Part shown: positions 9,255-17,981 of the stretch, piece after piece
Position numbering within the stretch: the first letter of the stretch is position 1
Layout of the letters: each line of letters opens with the position of its first letter
DNA from: IDS-8 sp964607425
GTDB taxonomy: Bacteria; Pseudomonadota; Gammaproteobacteria; Steroidobacterales; Woeseiaceae
NCBI GenBank assembly: GCA_964607425.1
Contig: CAZSKQ010000045.1
Location: 1-25,519 of the forward strand
Reading direction: 5' to 3'
Length of the DNA stretch: 25,519 nt
Position numbers and translations under genes: made by a program
Notes under the pieces: model-generated
What the model saw: the letters and a program-made list of their open reading frames with translations, nothing else
Databases searched by the model: none
What the model was told of the DNA's origin: nothing

Positions 9255-9937
9255 CCCTCGCGGCGTGCCACGATATCCGCTGCCACGTCCAGGAACAGGT
9301 CGGCGCGGGCGTCGGTATCGCGCCGCCCGAGCCGCACCTCCACCCCGTTTGCGAGCGTCAGGTTCCAGGCCCCGCGCGCGTCCAGGTCGACGCGGCGAAG
9401 ATCGAGGCCGAGCGGAATGAGCTGCCGGCGCATATCGAGATAGCGCCGGGCGACCTCCGCCGAGTGACCGTCGGGACCCGACAGCCGCGGCAGCTCCGCC
9501 GGCACATGGCGGGCGTTCTGTACGAACAGCTCGCCGCGCGTGTTCATGAGGCCGCGCTCGCCCCAGCACGCCGCCGGAACCTGCTCGGTGACACTGATCT
9601 CCAGCGTATCGGGCCAGCGCCGGACGACGTTGGCGCGGTCGATCCAGGAAAGTCCCTGCACACGGTCGCGAATTCTTTCGAGGTTGGCGCTCAGGAAACC
9701 CCGCTCGAGCTCGTTGCCGATCGCCGCCTCGATTTCAAGCGCGCTTACGCGCTCGAACGGCCCCTCGATCGCAATCTGGTTGATCGGCCGGTCCAGCAGC
9801 GCACCGCTCAGGTCGTAGCAGAGGTACACCACGAGCGCGGCCGCCGGCACGACCGACAGCCGCCCGAACGCAATCCTCGGCAGCCGGAATCGCCGTCGCT
9901 GCCGCTGCTTCCGCCTCTTTGCCTGTTTACGCGCCAT
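9255..9937 (-). CDS. ftsQ: Cell division protein FtsQ (C-terminus in gap)
   Basis: Bitopic inner-membrane protein that forms the FtsQLB subcomplex and regulates septal peptidoglycan synthesis. About 227 residues are visible: a very basic cytoplasmic N-terminus (RKQAKRRKQRQRRR), one membrane segment at about 26-44, a POTRA domain at roughly 52-121 (starting INQIAIEGPF), and most of the beta domain. The C-terminal FtsB-binding strand, usually near a VDLRY motif, lies in the N gap. I chose ATG 9937, which overlaps the end of ddl by 11 bases; an in-frame GTG at 9961 is the alternative. Confidence 0.93.
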
Positions 9938-10916
9938 TCGCCACTGCCTGCTTTGCTTCACGCGCGCCGTTTTCGGTCACGCTCGTTTCCAGAATCCGCC
10001 AGCACAGCTCGGGGAAATCGATACCCGCCACCTTCGCCGCCATCGGTACCAGGCTGTGACTGGTCATGCCGGGGACGGTGTTCACCTCGAGCACCCAGGG
10101 CGTCCCACCGGCATCGACCATGAAATCGACGCGCCCCCAGCCCGAGCAGCCGAGCGCGTCGAAAGCCTCGAGCGCGAGCTCGCCCCAGCGCCGCGCCGTG
10201 CGTTCATCGGCGGTCCCGGGGCAGAAATAGCGGGTGCTGTCCGCCGCGTACTTGGCCTCGTAGTCGTAGAAGACGCGGGGTGTCTCGATGCGGATGCTCG
10301 GCAGCGCCTCGCCCTGCAGGACCGCGACGGTGATCTCGTCGCCGGCAATCCACTGCTCCGCCAACGCGGGGCCCCCGAAGCCGAGTGCCAGCTCGACCGC
10401 CGCGGCGAGCTCGCTCTTTGCGTTCACCTTGGTCATGCCGACACTCGAACCTTCGCCGGCGGGTTTCAGCACCAGCGGGAACCCGAGCTCGCTCGCACGC
10501 GCCGCGTCGGACGGCTGCTCGATCACGACGTAGTCCGGCGTGCCGATGCCGGCCGCCGCGAACAGCCTTTTGCTCCGGATCTTGTCCATCGCGAGTGCGG
10601 ACGCCAGCACGCCGCTGCCCGTGTACGGTATATCCAGCCATTGCAGTGCCCCTTGCAGGGCGCCGTCTTCGCCGCCCGGACCGTGCAGGGCGATCCACGC
10701 GCGCTCGAACCCGGCCGCTCCGAAGTCGCGCCAGTCCCGTTCGGCGGGATCCCACGCCTCGGCGTCCACGCCGCGCGAGTGCAGCGCCGCAAGCACCGCG
10801 GCGCCCGTATCGAGCGACACGGCGCGCTCGCTCGAGCGGCCGCCGAGCAGCACGGCGACGCGCCCGAAAGCGGCGGCGCTGGTAACCGCAAGGCGCCGTT
10901 CGCGAACCGCGCTCAT
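9927..10916 (-). CDS. ddl: D-alanine--D-alanine ligase
   Basis: ATP-grasp enzyme that joins two D-Ala to make the dipeptide added by MurF. The 329-residue product shows the N-terminal GGRSSER loop (25-31), HGPGGEDG (78-85), the ATP-grasp segment LVLKPAGEGSSVG, the substrate loop YDYEAKY, and the C-terminal EVNTVPGMTSHSL that carries Mg and D-Ala ligands. The first 18 or so residues are extra relative to E. coli DdlB. Its ATG overlaps the murB stop (ATGA). In many relatives this is the DdlB copy of the dcw cluster. Confidence 0.97.
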   Translation of the reverse strand: MSAVRERRLAVTSAAAFGRVAVLLGGRSSERAVSLDTGAAVLAALHSRGVDAEAWDPAERDWRDFGAAGFERAWIALHGPGGEDGALQGALQWLDIPYTGSGVLASALAMDKIRSKRLFAAAGIGTPDYVVIEQPSDAARASELGFPLVLKPAGEGSSVGMTKVNAKSELAAAVELALGFGGPALAEQWIAGDEITVAVLQGEALPSIRIETPRVFYDYEAKYAADSTRYFCPGTADERTARRWGELALEAFDALGCSGWGRVDFMVDAGGTPWVLEVNTVPGMTSHSLVPMAAKVAGIDFPELCWRILETSVTENGAREAKQAVANGA

Positions 10917-11812
10917 GCCGCCTCCTCGCCGACAATGCGGACTTCATGCACCAGGTCCACACCATGGACACGCGCCACCGTTGCCTGCACGTGATCGATC
11001 AGCGCCTCGATATCCGCGGCCGTCGCACGGTCGCGGTTGATGATGAAGTTGGCATGCTTGGGCGAAACCTCCGCACCGCCGATGCGATGACCTTTGAGTC
11101 CCGCCGCTTCGATGAGCCGCGCCGCATGATCGCCCTCCGGATTGCGGAAGACGGACCCGCAGCTCGGCAGGCCGAGTGGCTGCGTATTCTTGCGCCGCGC
11201 GAGCATCGCCTTCAGCGTCTCCATACTCGGCACGGTGCCGGGATCGAACTCGAAGATGGCCTCGATGAACCACTCGCCTTCCGGTCCCCCGACCTGGCGG
11301 TAACCGACCGAGTACTCGGCGGCATCGCGTTCGTGAATATCGCCGCGGCGATCGATAGTGCGCACGCGCCGTATTCTTTCCCAGGTCTCGCCGCCATGCG
11401 CGCCGGCGTTCATCGCCAGCGCGCCCCCGACCGTGCCGGGGATACCGGCGAAAAACTCGGAAGGCCCGAAGCCCCAGCGAATGCACTGGCGCGCGAGCTG
11501 CGTGCAGGGCACGCTCGTGCCGCTGCGCACCTGGTAGGGCCCGTTCTGCTCGAGATCCCGGAACACGCCGGCCGCCGCGATGACCGCACCTTTGAGTCCG
11601 CCGTCGCGCACCAGCAGGTTGCTGCCAATGCCGTACCAGAACACGGGCGTGGCGGGATCCAGCTCCCGCAGGAACCGCGCAAGGTCATCGAGATCCGCCG
11701 GCCGGAACCAGAGCTCCGCCGGACCGCCGACCCGCCAGGACGTGTGCCGGGCCAGCGGCTCGCCATGGCGCAGCTCGCCGCGCACATCCGGAAACGCAAG
11801 CGCCGCGTTCAC
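10913..11812 (-). CDS. murB: UDP-N-acetylenolpyruvoylglucosamine reductase MurB, type II
   Basis: FAD and NADPH-dependent reductase that makes UDP-MurNAc. 299 residues from a GTG start that overlaps the murC stop (GTGA). FAD-domain motifs are visible: SWRVGGPAE (25-33), YGIGSNLLVRDGG (60-72) and GIPGTVGGALAMNAGAHGGE (123-142). The catalytic serine is likely S220 in CGSVFRNP. The length and the lack of the E. coli-type extra loop indicate a type II MurB, whereas enterobacteria have type I outside the dcw cluster. A longer open frame extends upstream through murC in another frame, but the conserved protein begins here. Confidence 0.95.
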   Translation of the reverse strand: MNAALAFPDVRGELRHGEPLARHTSWRVGGPAELWFRPADLDDLARFLRELDPATPVFWYGIGSNLLVRDGGLKGAVIAAAGVFRDLEQNGPYQVRSGTSVPCTQLARQCIRWGFGPSEFFAGIPGTVGGALAMNAGAHGGETWERIRRVRTIDRRGDIHERDAAEYSVGYRQVGGPEGEWFIEAIFEFDPGTVPSMETLKAMLARRKNTQPLGLPSCGSVFRNPEGDHAARLIEAAGLKGHRIGGAEVSPKHANFIINRDRATAADIEALIDHVQATVARVHGVDLVHEVRIVGEEAA

Positions 11813-13233
11813 GACTGCACCTTGAGTTCGGGCTTGCGCGCCAAAAGCTTCGGCAGGCGCGCAGCCAGCGCGCCGATGTCGCCGGCGCCCATGGTCAGCA
11901 GCAGGTCGCCGGGCTCCAGCAAATCCTCCAGCACACCGGGCAACTCCGCGAGCGTTTCCACGAACACCGGCTCCACGCCGCCGCGGCTGCGCACCGCGCG
12001 CGCGATGGCACGGCCGTCCGCGCCGGGGATCGCCGCTTCGCCCGCCGCATAGACTTCGAGCACGACGAGCACATCCGCCACGCTCAGCACGTTCGCGAAA
12101 TCGTCCATGAGGTCTCGCGTGCGCGTGTAGCGATGCGGCTGGAATACCAGCACGATACGGCGCGCGGGCCAGCCCGCGCGCGCCGCCGCAATCGTGGCAT
12201 CGATCTCGGTCGGGTGATGCCCGTAATCGTCCACCAGCATCACCTTGCCGGAGCGCGTGCGAATCTCGCCGTAGTGCTGGAAGCGCCGGTCGATACCTTC
12301 GAATTTTTCGAGCGCCCGCACGAGCGCTTCGTCCGCGATCTGCAGTTCGCCCGCGATCGCAATAGCCGCCAGCGCGTTGCGCACGTTGTGCAGTCCGGGC
12401 AGGCGCAGGCAGATTTCCAGCGTCCGCTCCTCCCCTGCCCGGGTGACACTGAAACGCGTACGCCCCTGTTCGAAGCGCACGTTCCCGGCGCGGATATCCG
12501 CGTTGCCGCCGATGCCGTAGGTAACGATCGAACGGGCGACGTCGGGCAGGACCGCTTGCACACCGGGATCGTCCGCGCAAAGCACCGCGAGGCCATAAAA
12601 CGGCAGGTTGTGCAGAAAGCCGACGAACCCCCGGTGGAGCTTGCCGACGTCACCGTCATAGGTGCCCATGTGATCGGTATCGATATTCGTCACGACGGCG
12701 AGCATTGGCTTCAGGTGCACGAAGGAGGCGTCGCTTTCATCCGCTTCGGCGACGAGGTATTCACCCTGTCCGAGCCGCGCATTGCTGTTGGCGCTCTTCA
12801 GCCGCCCGCCGATGACGAACGTCGGGTCCAGCCCGCCTTCCGCGAGCACGCTGGCCACCAGGCTGGTCGTGGTGGTTTTGCCGTGGGTGCCCGCGATCGC
12901 GATCGAATACCGGAACCGCATGAGCTCGGCCAGCATCTCGGCCCGCCCGACCACCGGCAGCAGGCATTCCCGCGCCGCGACGACCTCCGGGTTGTCCTCG
13001 CCGACCGCACTGGAGACGACCACGGCGTCGGCGTTGGCGACGTTGGCGCGATCGTGGCCGATACACACGCTGGCCCCGAGCGCCTTGAGGCGCTCGACGT
13101 GCGCGTTCGACCTGAGGTCGGAACCCTGGACCTGGTAGCCGAGGCTCAGCATCACCTCGGCGATCCCGCACATGCCCGAGCCGCCGATGCCGACGAAGTG
13201 CACACGATTGATGCGCCGCATCCGCTGGATCAT
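11809..13233 (-). CDS. murC: UDP-N-acetylmuramate--L-alanine ligase
   Basis: Mur ligase that adds L-Ala to UDP-MurNAc, the first amino acid of the stem peptide. 474 residues. Rossmann loop GIGGSGM (15-21), ATP loop GTHGKTTT (115-122), a central YLVAEADESD segment with metal and substrate residues, and DYGHHPTEI in the C-terminal domain. The ATG at 13233 overlaps the murG stop; MRRINRVHFVG a few codons later is a possible alternative start. Confidence 0.97.
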   Translation of the reverse strand: MIQRMRRINRVHFVGIGGSGMCGIAEVMLSLGYQVQGSDLRSNAHVERLKALGASVCIGHDRANVANADAVVVSSAVGEDNPEVVAARECLLPVVGRAEMLAELMRFRYSIAIAGTHGKTTTTSLVASVLAEGGLDPTFVIGGRLKSANSNARLGQGEYLVAEADESDASFVHLKPMLAVVTNIDTDHMGTYDGDVGKLHRGFVGFLHNLPFYGLAVLCADDPGVQAVLPDVARSIVTYGIGGNADIRAGNVRFEQGRTRFSVTRAGEERTLEICLRLPGLHNVRNALAAIAIAGELQIADEALVRALEKFEGIDRRFQHYGEIRTRSGKVMLVDDYGHHPTEIDATIAAARAGWPARRIVLVFQPHRYTRTRDLMDDFANVLSVADVLVVLEVYAAGEAAIPGADGRAIARAVRSRGGVEPVFVETLAELPGVLEDLLEPGDLLLTMGAGDIGALAARLPKLLARKPELKVQS

Positions 13234-14324
13234 GGCCGCACCCCCGCGACTTCGAGGCACAGCTCGGTAATCTGCGACACGGCGCGCGGCGCCGCGAGAG
13301 CGCGCGCGGCCGTGGCCCGCCTGCAGAGCTCGTCGCGGCTCGCGAGCCAGCTTTCGAGCAACCCCTGCAGGACCTCCTCGTCGAGATCGCTTTCCTGCAC
13401 CAGCACCGCGGCCCCGGCCGCGAGCAGGGGACCCGCGTTCGCCGTCTGGTGATCGTCGACGGCGCCCGGAAACGGCACGAGGATCGAGGGCAACCCGGCG
13501 GCACAGAGCTCCGCGACCGTCAGTGCACCGGCCCGGCAGATGACGAGGTCGGCCCACGCATAGGCGCCCGCCATGTCCTCGATGAAATCCCGCAGCTCGG
13601 CCTCCACGCCGTGCCGCGCATAGGCTTCCCGCGCCGCCGCCGCGGTGCGGCTGCCGGTCTGGTGCCGCACGATCGGGCGCTGTGCCGGCGCCAACCGCGC
13701 CAGCGCCGCCGGCACGGTCAGGTTCAGCTTGAGCGAGCCCTGGCTGCCGCCCAGAACGAGCAGCCGCATCGGCCCGCTGCGGGAGGCGAAGCGTGTCCGC
13801 GGTTCCTCGATGCGGCCGATGTCCTCGCGTACCGGGTTACCGACGGTGCGCGCGCGCGTCGCATTGGAAAAGCTGCCCGGGAAGGCCTGCAGCACCACCC
13901 GGGCGAAACGCGCCAGAAGACGATTCGTGAGACCCGCTACGGCATTCTGCTCGTGGATGATGAGCGGCCGGCGCGACAGCCAGGCCGCCAACCCGCCGGG
14001 ACCGCTGACAAAACCGCCCATGCCGAGCACGGCCGCGGGCCGGTGCCGCCGCATGGCCCGCAGGGATTGAAGCAGTGCGAGCCCGAGCTGGAACGGCGCG
14101 GCGGCGAGTTCCAGCGCCGACTTGCGGCGCAGGCCGCGAACGGTCACCCACTCGATGGGTATGCCGGCTTCCGGCACTACCCGCGCCTCGAGACCGCGGC
14201 GCGTGCCGAGCCAGACGACGTCGACGGTGCGCGCCTCGAGCGCGCGCGCGATCGCGAGCGCCGGGTAAACGTGGCCACCGGTGCCGCCCGCCATCACGAG
14301 AATGGGGCCGCGCGCCGCGCTCAT
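13230..14324 (-). CDS. murG: UDP-GlcNAc--lipid I N-acetylglucosaminyltransferase
   Basis: GT-B glycosyltransferase at the cytoplasmic face of the inner membrane that adds GlcNAc to lipid I to make lipid II. 364 residues. The N-terminal glycine loop GGTGGHVYPALA begins at 13, the second domain carries LVLGGSQGSLKLN, and the UDP-GlcNAc site includes VICRAGALTVAEL followed by the conserved DDHQTANA. Start ATG 14324 overlaps the ftsW stop (ATGA). Confidence 0.97.
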   Translation of the reverse strand: MSAARGPILVMAGGTGGHVYPALAIARALEARTVDVVWLGTRRGLEARVVPEAGIPIEWVTVRGLRRKSALELAAAPFQLGLALLQSLRAMRRHRPAAVLGMGGFVSGPGGLAAWLSRRPLIIHEQNAVAGLTNRLLARFARVVLQAFPGSFSNATRARTVGNPVREDIGRIEEPRTRFASRSGPMRLLVLGGSQGSLKLNLTVPAALARLAPAQRPIVRHQTGSRTAAAAREAYARHGVEAELRDFIEDMAGAYAWADLVICRAGALTVAELCAAGLPSILVPFPGAVDDHQTANAGPLLAAGAAVLVQESDLDEEVLQGLLESWLASRDELCRRATAARALAAPRAVSQITELCLEVAGVRP

Positions 14325-15520
14325 TCGCCGCCTCCCGCGCGCCGGCGCGAAGACCGGCGATTGACCGGCCGCGTGTCCGTGACCAGCTCGTGGTGGATGC
14401 GCAGCAGCAGTCCGATGCTGGCCAGCGCGACGATAAGGCTGCTGCGGCCGTAGCTCACGAGCGGCAGCGTGAGCCCCTTCGTCGGCAGCAGCCCCAGGTT
14501 GACGCCGATGTTGATGAACGCCTGCAGGCCGAGCCAGGTGCCGATGCCGACGGCGAGATAGGCTTCGTAGAAGCGATCGGCCCGCGCGGCGCGTATCGCG
14601 AGATTGAAGATGCGCCACAGGAAGGCCGCGAACAGCGCGATCAGCACGGCCGCGCCGGCGAGCCCGAACTCCTCGGCGAACACCGCGAACACGAAGTCCG
14701 TGTGTGCCTCGGGGAGGTAGAAGAGTTTCTGCACGCTGTTGCCGAGGCCCACGCCGAACCATTCGCCCCGGCCGATGGCGATGAGCGATTGCGTGAGCTG
14801 GAACCCGGAATCGAACGGGTCCGCCCACGGGTCGAGGAAGCCGGTCAATCGCTGCAGCCGATAAGGCGACGTCAGCGCAAGCGCGCCCATTGCAACGACA
14901 CCCGCACCGAAGAAGAAGCAGAAATCGCGCACCCGCGCGCCGGCCACGAACAGCATCGCGAGCGCCGTCGCCAGCAGCACGATGGCCGCGCCGAAGTCGG
15001 GCTCCGCGAGCAGCAGGCCGCAGGCGAGCGACAGCACCAGCATCGGCCGGAGGAAACCCGTGAACTGCTCGCGCAGGGGTTTGTTCTGCCTGACGAGATA
15101 GCCGGCCAGGTACAGCATCAGGCAGAGGCGCGCCGGCTCCGAGACCTGCACGTTCATGAAGCCGACCCGCAGCCAGCGGGTACTGCCGTTGACCTCCTCC
15201 CCGAGGCCCGGAACCAGCACCGCCGCGAGCAGCAGGAATGTCCCGAGCAGCAGCAGCGGGCCGAGGTTCCGCCACACCGCCATCGGGATCGACAGGCAGG
15301 CGAACGCGGCCACCCCGCCGATCGCGGCGGCCAGCACCTGCCGGCGCAGGTAATAAAAGGGGTCCCCGGTGGCGTTGTCGGAGATGGAGATCGACGCGGA
15401 GGCGAGCACGACCAAACCGCCGAGCAGCAGCAGCGAACCGAGCAGCAGGATGGAGGGGTCGGGACGCAGCCCCTGCTTCAGCCGGGCGGGAAACGGCATG
15501 GTCGTCGTGGCGAGCGTCAT
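14321..15520 (-). CDS. ftsW: Septal peptidoglycan polymerase FtsW
   Basis: SEDS-family glycosyltransferase that polymerises lipid II at the septum together with FtsI. 399 residues with about ten hydrophobic segments. Family features include EVNGSTRWLRVG in the first third, EPDFGAAIV, and the long periplasmic loop with RLQRLTGFLDPWADPFDSGFQ. The late LPTKGLTLPLVSYG motif is also present. The basic C-terminal tail (RRSSRRRAGG) is cytoplasmic. The ATG overlaps the murD stop. Confidence 0.97.
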   Translation of the reverse strand: MTLATTTMPFPARLKQGLRPDPSILLLGSLLLLGGLVVLASASISISDNATGDPFYYLRRQVLAAAIGGVAAFACLSIPMAVWRNLGPLLLLGTFLLLAAVLVPGLGEEVNGSTRWLRVGFMNVQVSEPARLCLMLYLAGYLVRQNKPLREQFTGFLRPMLVLSLACGLLLAEPDFGAAIVLLATALAMLFVAGARVRDFCFFFGAGVVAMGALALTSPYRLQRLTGFLDPWADPFDSGFQLTQSLIAIGRGEWFGVGLGNSVQKLFYLPEAHTDFVFAVFAEEFGLAGAAVLIALFAAFLWRIFNLAIRAARADRFYEAYLAVGIGTWLGLQAFINIGVNLGLLPTKGLTLPLVSYGRSSLIVALASIGLLLRIHHELVTDTRPVNRRSSRRRAGGGE

Positions 15521-16899
15521 CGCGGCAGGCCCTCCACGGCGCGGCGGAAATCCCGGCCGCGTTCCACGTAGCTCCGGTACTGGTCGAGGCTCGCGCAGGC
15601 GGGCGCGAGCAGCACGGTATCGCCGGGGCCGGCAAGGTTCGCCGCCACCGATACCGCGGTGTCCATGTTGGCCGCCTGGTAAACCGGCGCCAGCCCTTTC
15701 AGCGCCCGGGCAATGGCCGGCCCGTCGCGGCCGATGAGGATCGCCGCCTTCAGGCGCTCGTGGATGGCTTGTGCGAAGGGCGCGAAATCGCTCCCCTTGC
15801 CCTCGCCGCCCGCGATCAGCACCACCGGGCCGTCCACCGAGGCGATGGAAGCCACGGCGGCGCCGATATTGGTGGCCTTCGAATCGTCCACGTAATCGGC
15901 GCCGGCGATATTGGCAACGAATTCCATCCGGTGCGGCAGGCCGGGAAACTCCATCAGCACCTGCAGCATGGGCGAAAAGTCGAGCCCCAGCAGGCGGCCG
16001 ACGGCGAGGGCGGCGAGCGCGTTCAGGTGATTGTGTTCCCCGGGGAGCGCCATGTCGTCGGCGGACAGGAGCATCTGCTCGCCAAAGGCGAGAAACCGCT
16101 CACCCCCTTCCTCGACCAGGCCGTACTGCCTCGCCGCGGGTTCGTCCGCGCCAAAGCCTGTGCCCGGCACGCCCGCCGGAATGGCTTTCACCACTTCGGG
16201 GTCGCCGCGGTTGAACACCGCCGCTTGTGCTTCACGGAATACGCGATACTTCGCCTCGCGGTATTCGGCGGCGCTCGCGTGCCAGTCGAGGTGGTCGTCG
16301 CTGACGTTCAACAGCACGGCCACCCGGGCCGGAAGGTGCTGCGTGCGCATGAGCTGGAAACTCGACAGCTCGAGCACGTACACCTCCGGGTCCGGCTCCG
16401 CGAGCAGGTCGAGTGCGGGGTTGCCGAGGTTGGCACCCGCCAGCGCACGCCGTCCCGCCGCCTCGAACATCAGCGCGAGCAGGCTCGTCACCGTGCTTTT
16501 CCCGTTGGAGCCGGTGACGGCGATGAACGGCGCCCGCGCTTCCCGCACGAACAGCTCGATGTCCGAGACGACCTCGATGCCGGCCGCACGCGCCTGCGCG
16601 AGCAGCGGTTCGCGATCCGGGATCCCGGGCGAAACGATGACGCGCGTGGTATGCCGGAGCAATCCGCTCGGCGCGTTGCCGAGAAATACCTCGGCGCCGG
16701 GCAGCAGCCGGCCGAGCTCGTCCACGCCCGGCGGTTCCGGCCGGGTATCGATGAATCGCGCTTCGCGGCCGCTGCGCGCGAGGTAACGCGCGACGGACAG
16801 GCCGGTCTGGCCGATGCCGAACACCAGGTCTTTCGGCACCGTGCGGGCCGCGGCGCCGCGCGCCCCGCTCTCGCCCCTTTTTTCCCGCGCCGCGTTCAT
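15517..16899 (-). CDS. murD: UDP-N-acetylmuramoylalanine--D-glutamate ligase
   Basis: Mur ligase adding D-Glu to UDP-MurNAc-L-Ala. 460 residues. The N-terminal domain has FGIGQTGLSVARYLA (28-42), the ATP loop TGSNGKST lies at 129-136, and later segments include VLELSSFQL, NVSDDHLDWH and YVDDSKATN. About 20 residues at the N-terminus (rich in Ala, Arg and Gly) exceed the E. coli protein. The start ATG forms ATGA with the mraY stop, so the extension is probably real. Confidence 0.97.
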   Translation of the reverse strand: MNAAREKRGESGARGAAARTVPKDLVFGIGQTGLSVARYLARSGREARFIDTRPEPPGVDELGRLLPGAEVFLGNAPSGLLRHTTRVIVSPGIPDREPLLAQARAAGIEVVSDIELFVREARAPFIAVTGSNGKSTVTSLLALMFEAAGRRALAGANLGNPALDLLAEPDPEVYVLELSSFQLMRTQHLPARVAVLLNVSDDHLDWHASAAEYREAKYRVFREAQAAVFNRGDPEVVKAIPAGVPGTGFGADEPAARQYGLVEEGGERFLAFGEQMLLSADDMALPGEHNHLNALAALAVGRLLGLDFSPMLQVLMEFPGLPHRMEFVANIAGADYVDDSKATNIGAAVASIASVDGPVVLIAGGEGKGSDFAPFAQAIHERLKAAILIGRDGPAIARALKGLAPVYQAANMDTAVSVAANLAGPGDTVLLAPACASLDQYRSYVERGRDFRRAVEGLPR

Positions 16900-17978
16900 C
16901 TGATCTTCAAGCTCGCAAGTCCGATCAGCACGAGAATCACCGTGATGATCCAGAAGCGGACGATCACCTTGGGCTCCGCCCAGCCCTTCAGTTCGAAATG
17001 ATGGTGCAGCGGCGCCATGCGGAACACGCGCCGCCCGGTCAGCTTGTAGGACGCCACCTGGATGATGACGGACACGGTCTCGACCACGAACACGCCGCCC
17101 ATGATCGCCAGCACGATCTCCTGCCGGACGATTACGGCGACGGTGCCGAGCGCCGCGCCCAGCGACAGCGCGCCGATATCGCCCATGAACACTTGCGCGG
17201 GGTAGGTGTTGAACCAGAGGAAGCCCAGGCCCGCGCCCGCCAGCGCCGCGCAGTACACGAGGATCTCGCCGGTACCCGCGACGTACGGCAGGCCGAGATA
17301 GCCGGAGAAGTTGACGTTGCCGGTCACGTACGCGAACACCCCCAGCGCGCCGCCCACGAGCACGGTCGGCATGATGGCCAGCCCGTCGAGGCCGTCCGTC
17401 AGGTTCACGGCATTGCTGAAGCCGACGATGAAGATGCAGGTCACCGCGATCTGGAACATGCCGAGCGGCACCGACAGGTCCTTGAAGTAGGGAATCAGGA
17501 GCGCCGTCTGCTCGGGATCGGTCGCCAGCAGGTACAGCACCACGGCAGCGATCAGCGCCACCACCGATTGCCAGGCAAGCTTCGCCTTTGCCGACAATCC
17601 GGCGGAATCCTGCAATACGAGCTTCTTGTAATCGTCGACGTAGCCGATCACGCCGAACGCGAGCGTCACGAACAGCACGACCCAGACGTAGGCGTTCCTG
17701 AGGTCCGCCCACAGCACCGTGCTGATGACGATCGCGGTGAGGATCAGCGCCCCGCCCATGGTCGGTGTGCCGGCTTTAGGCAGGTGAGTCGAGGGACCGT
17801 ATTCGCGCACCGGCTGCCCGGTCTGGTTGAGGGAGAGCTTCGCGATCATTCTCGGACCGATCACGAACGACAGTACCAGCGCCGTCAGCGCCCCGAGGAT
17901 GGCCCTGAGGGTCAGGTAGTTGAAGACATTGAACGCCGACTCGAACTGCGTCAGGTACTGGGTGAGGTACAGCAACAC
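16896..17978 (-). CDS. mraY: Phospho-MurNAc-pentapeptide translocase MraY
   Basis: Inner-membrane enzyme that transfers phospho-MurNAc-pentapeptide to undecaprenyl phosphate, making lipid I. 360 residues, the same as E. coli, with about ten membrane segments. The catalytic and Mg-binding motifs are visible: GYVDDYKKL, NAVNLTDGLDGLA, and APLHHHFELKG. Start GTG at 17978, 3 bases after the murF stop and preceded by GAGGG within the murF end. This is the only non-overlapping junction between ftsL and ftsQ. Confidence 0.98.
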   Translation of the reverse strand: MLLYLTQYLTQFESAFNVFNYLTLRAILGALTALVLSFVIGPRMIAKLSLNQTGQPVREYGPSTHLPKAGTPTMGGALILTAIVISTVLWADLRNAYVWVVLFVTLAFGVIGYVDDYKKLVLQDSAGLSAKAKLAWQSVVALIAAVVLYLLATDPEQTALLIPYFKDLSVPLGMFQIAVTCIFIVGFSNAVNLTDGLDGLAIMPTVLVGGALGVFAYVTGNVNFSGYLGLPYVAGTGEILVYCAALAGAGLGFLWFNTYPAQVFMGDIGALSLGAALGTVAVIVRQEIVLAIMGGVFVVETVSVIIQVASYKLTGRRVFRMAPLHHHFELKGWAEPKVIVRFWIITVILVLIGLASLKIR

Positions 17979-17981
17979 GGC

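Noticed and set aside
13230..15635. Long N-terminal extensions of murG, murC, murB, murD, murE and murF in their open frames
   Set aside because: The extensions overlap the preceding conserved genes in other frames. The conserved proteins begin at start codons that overlap the upstream stop.
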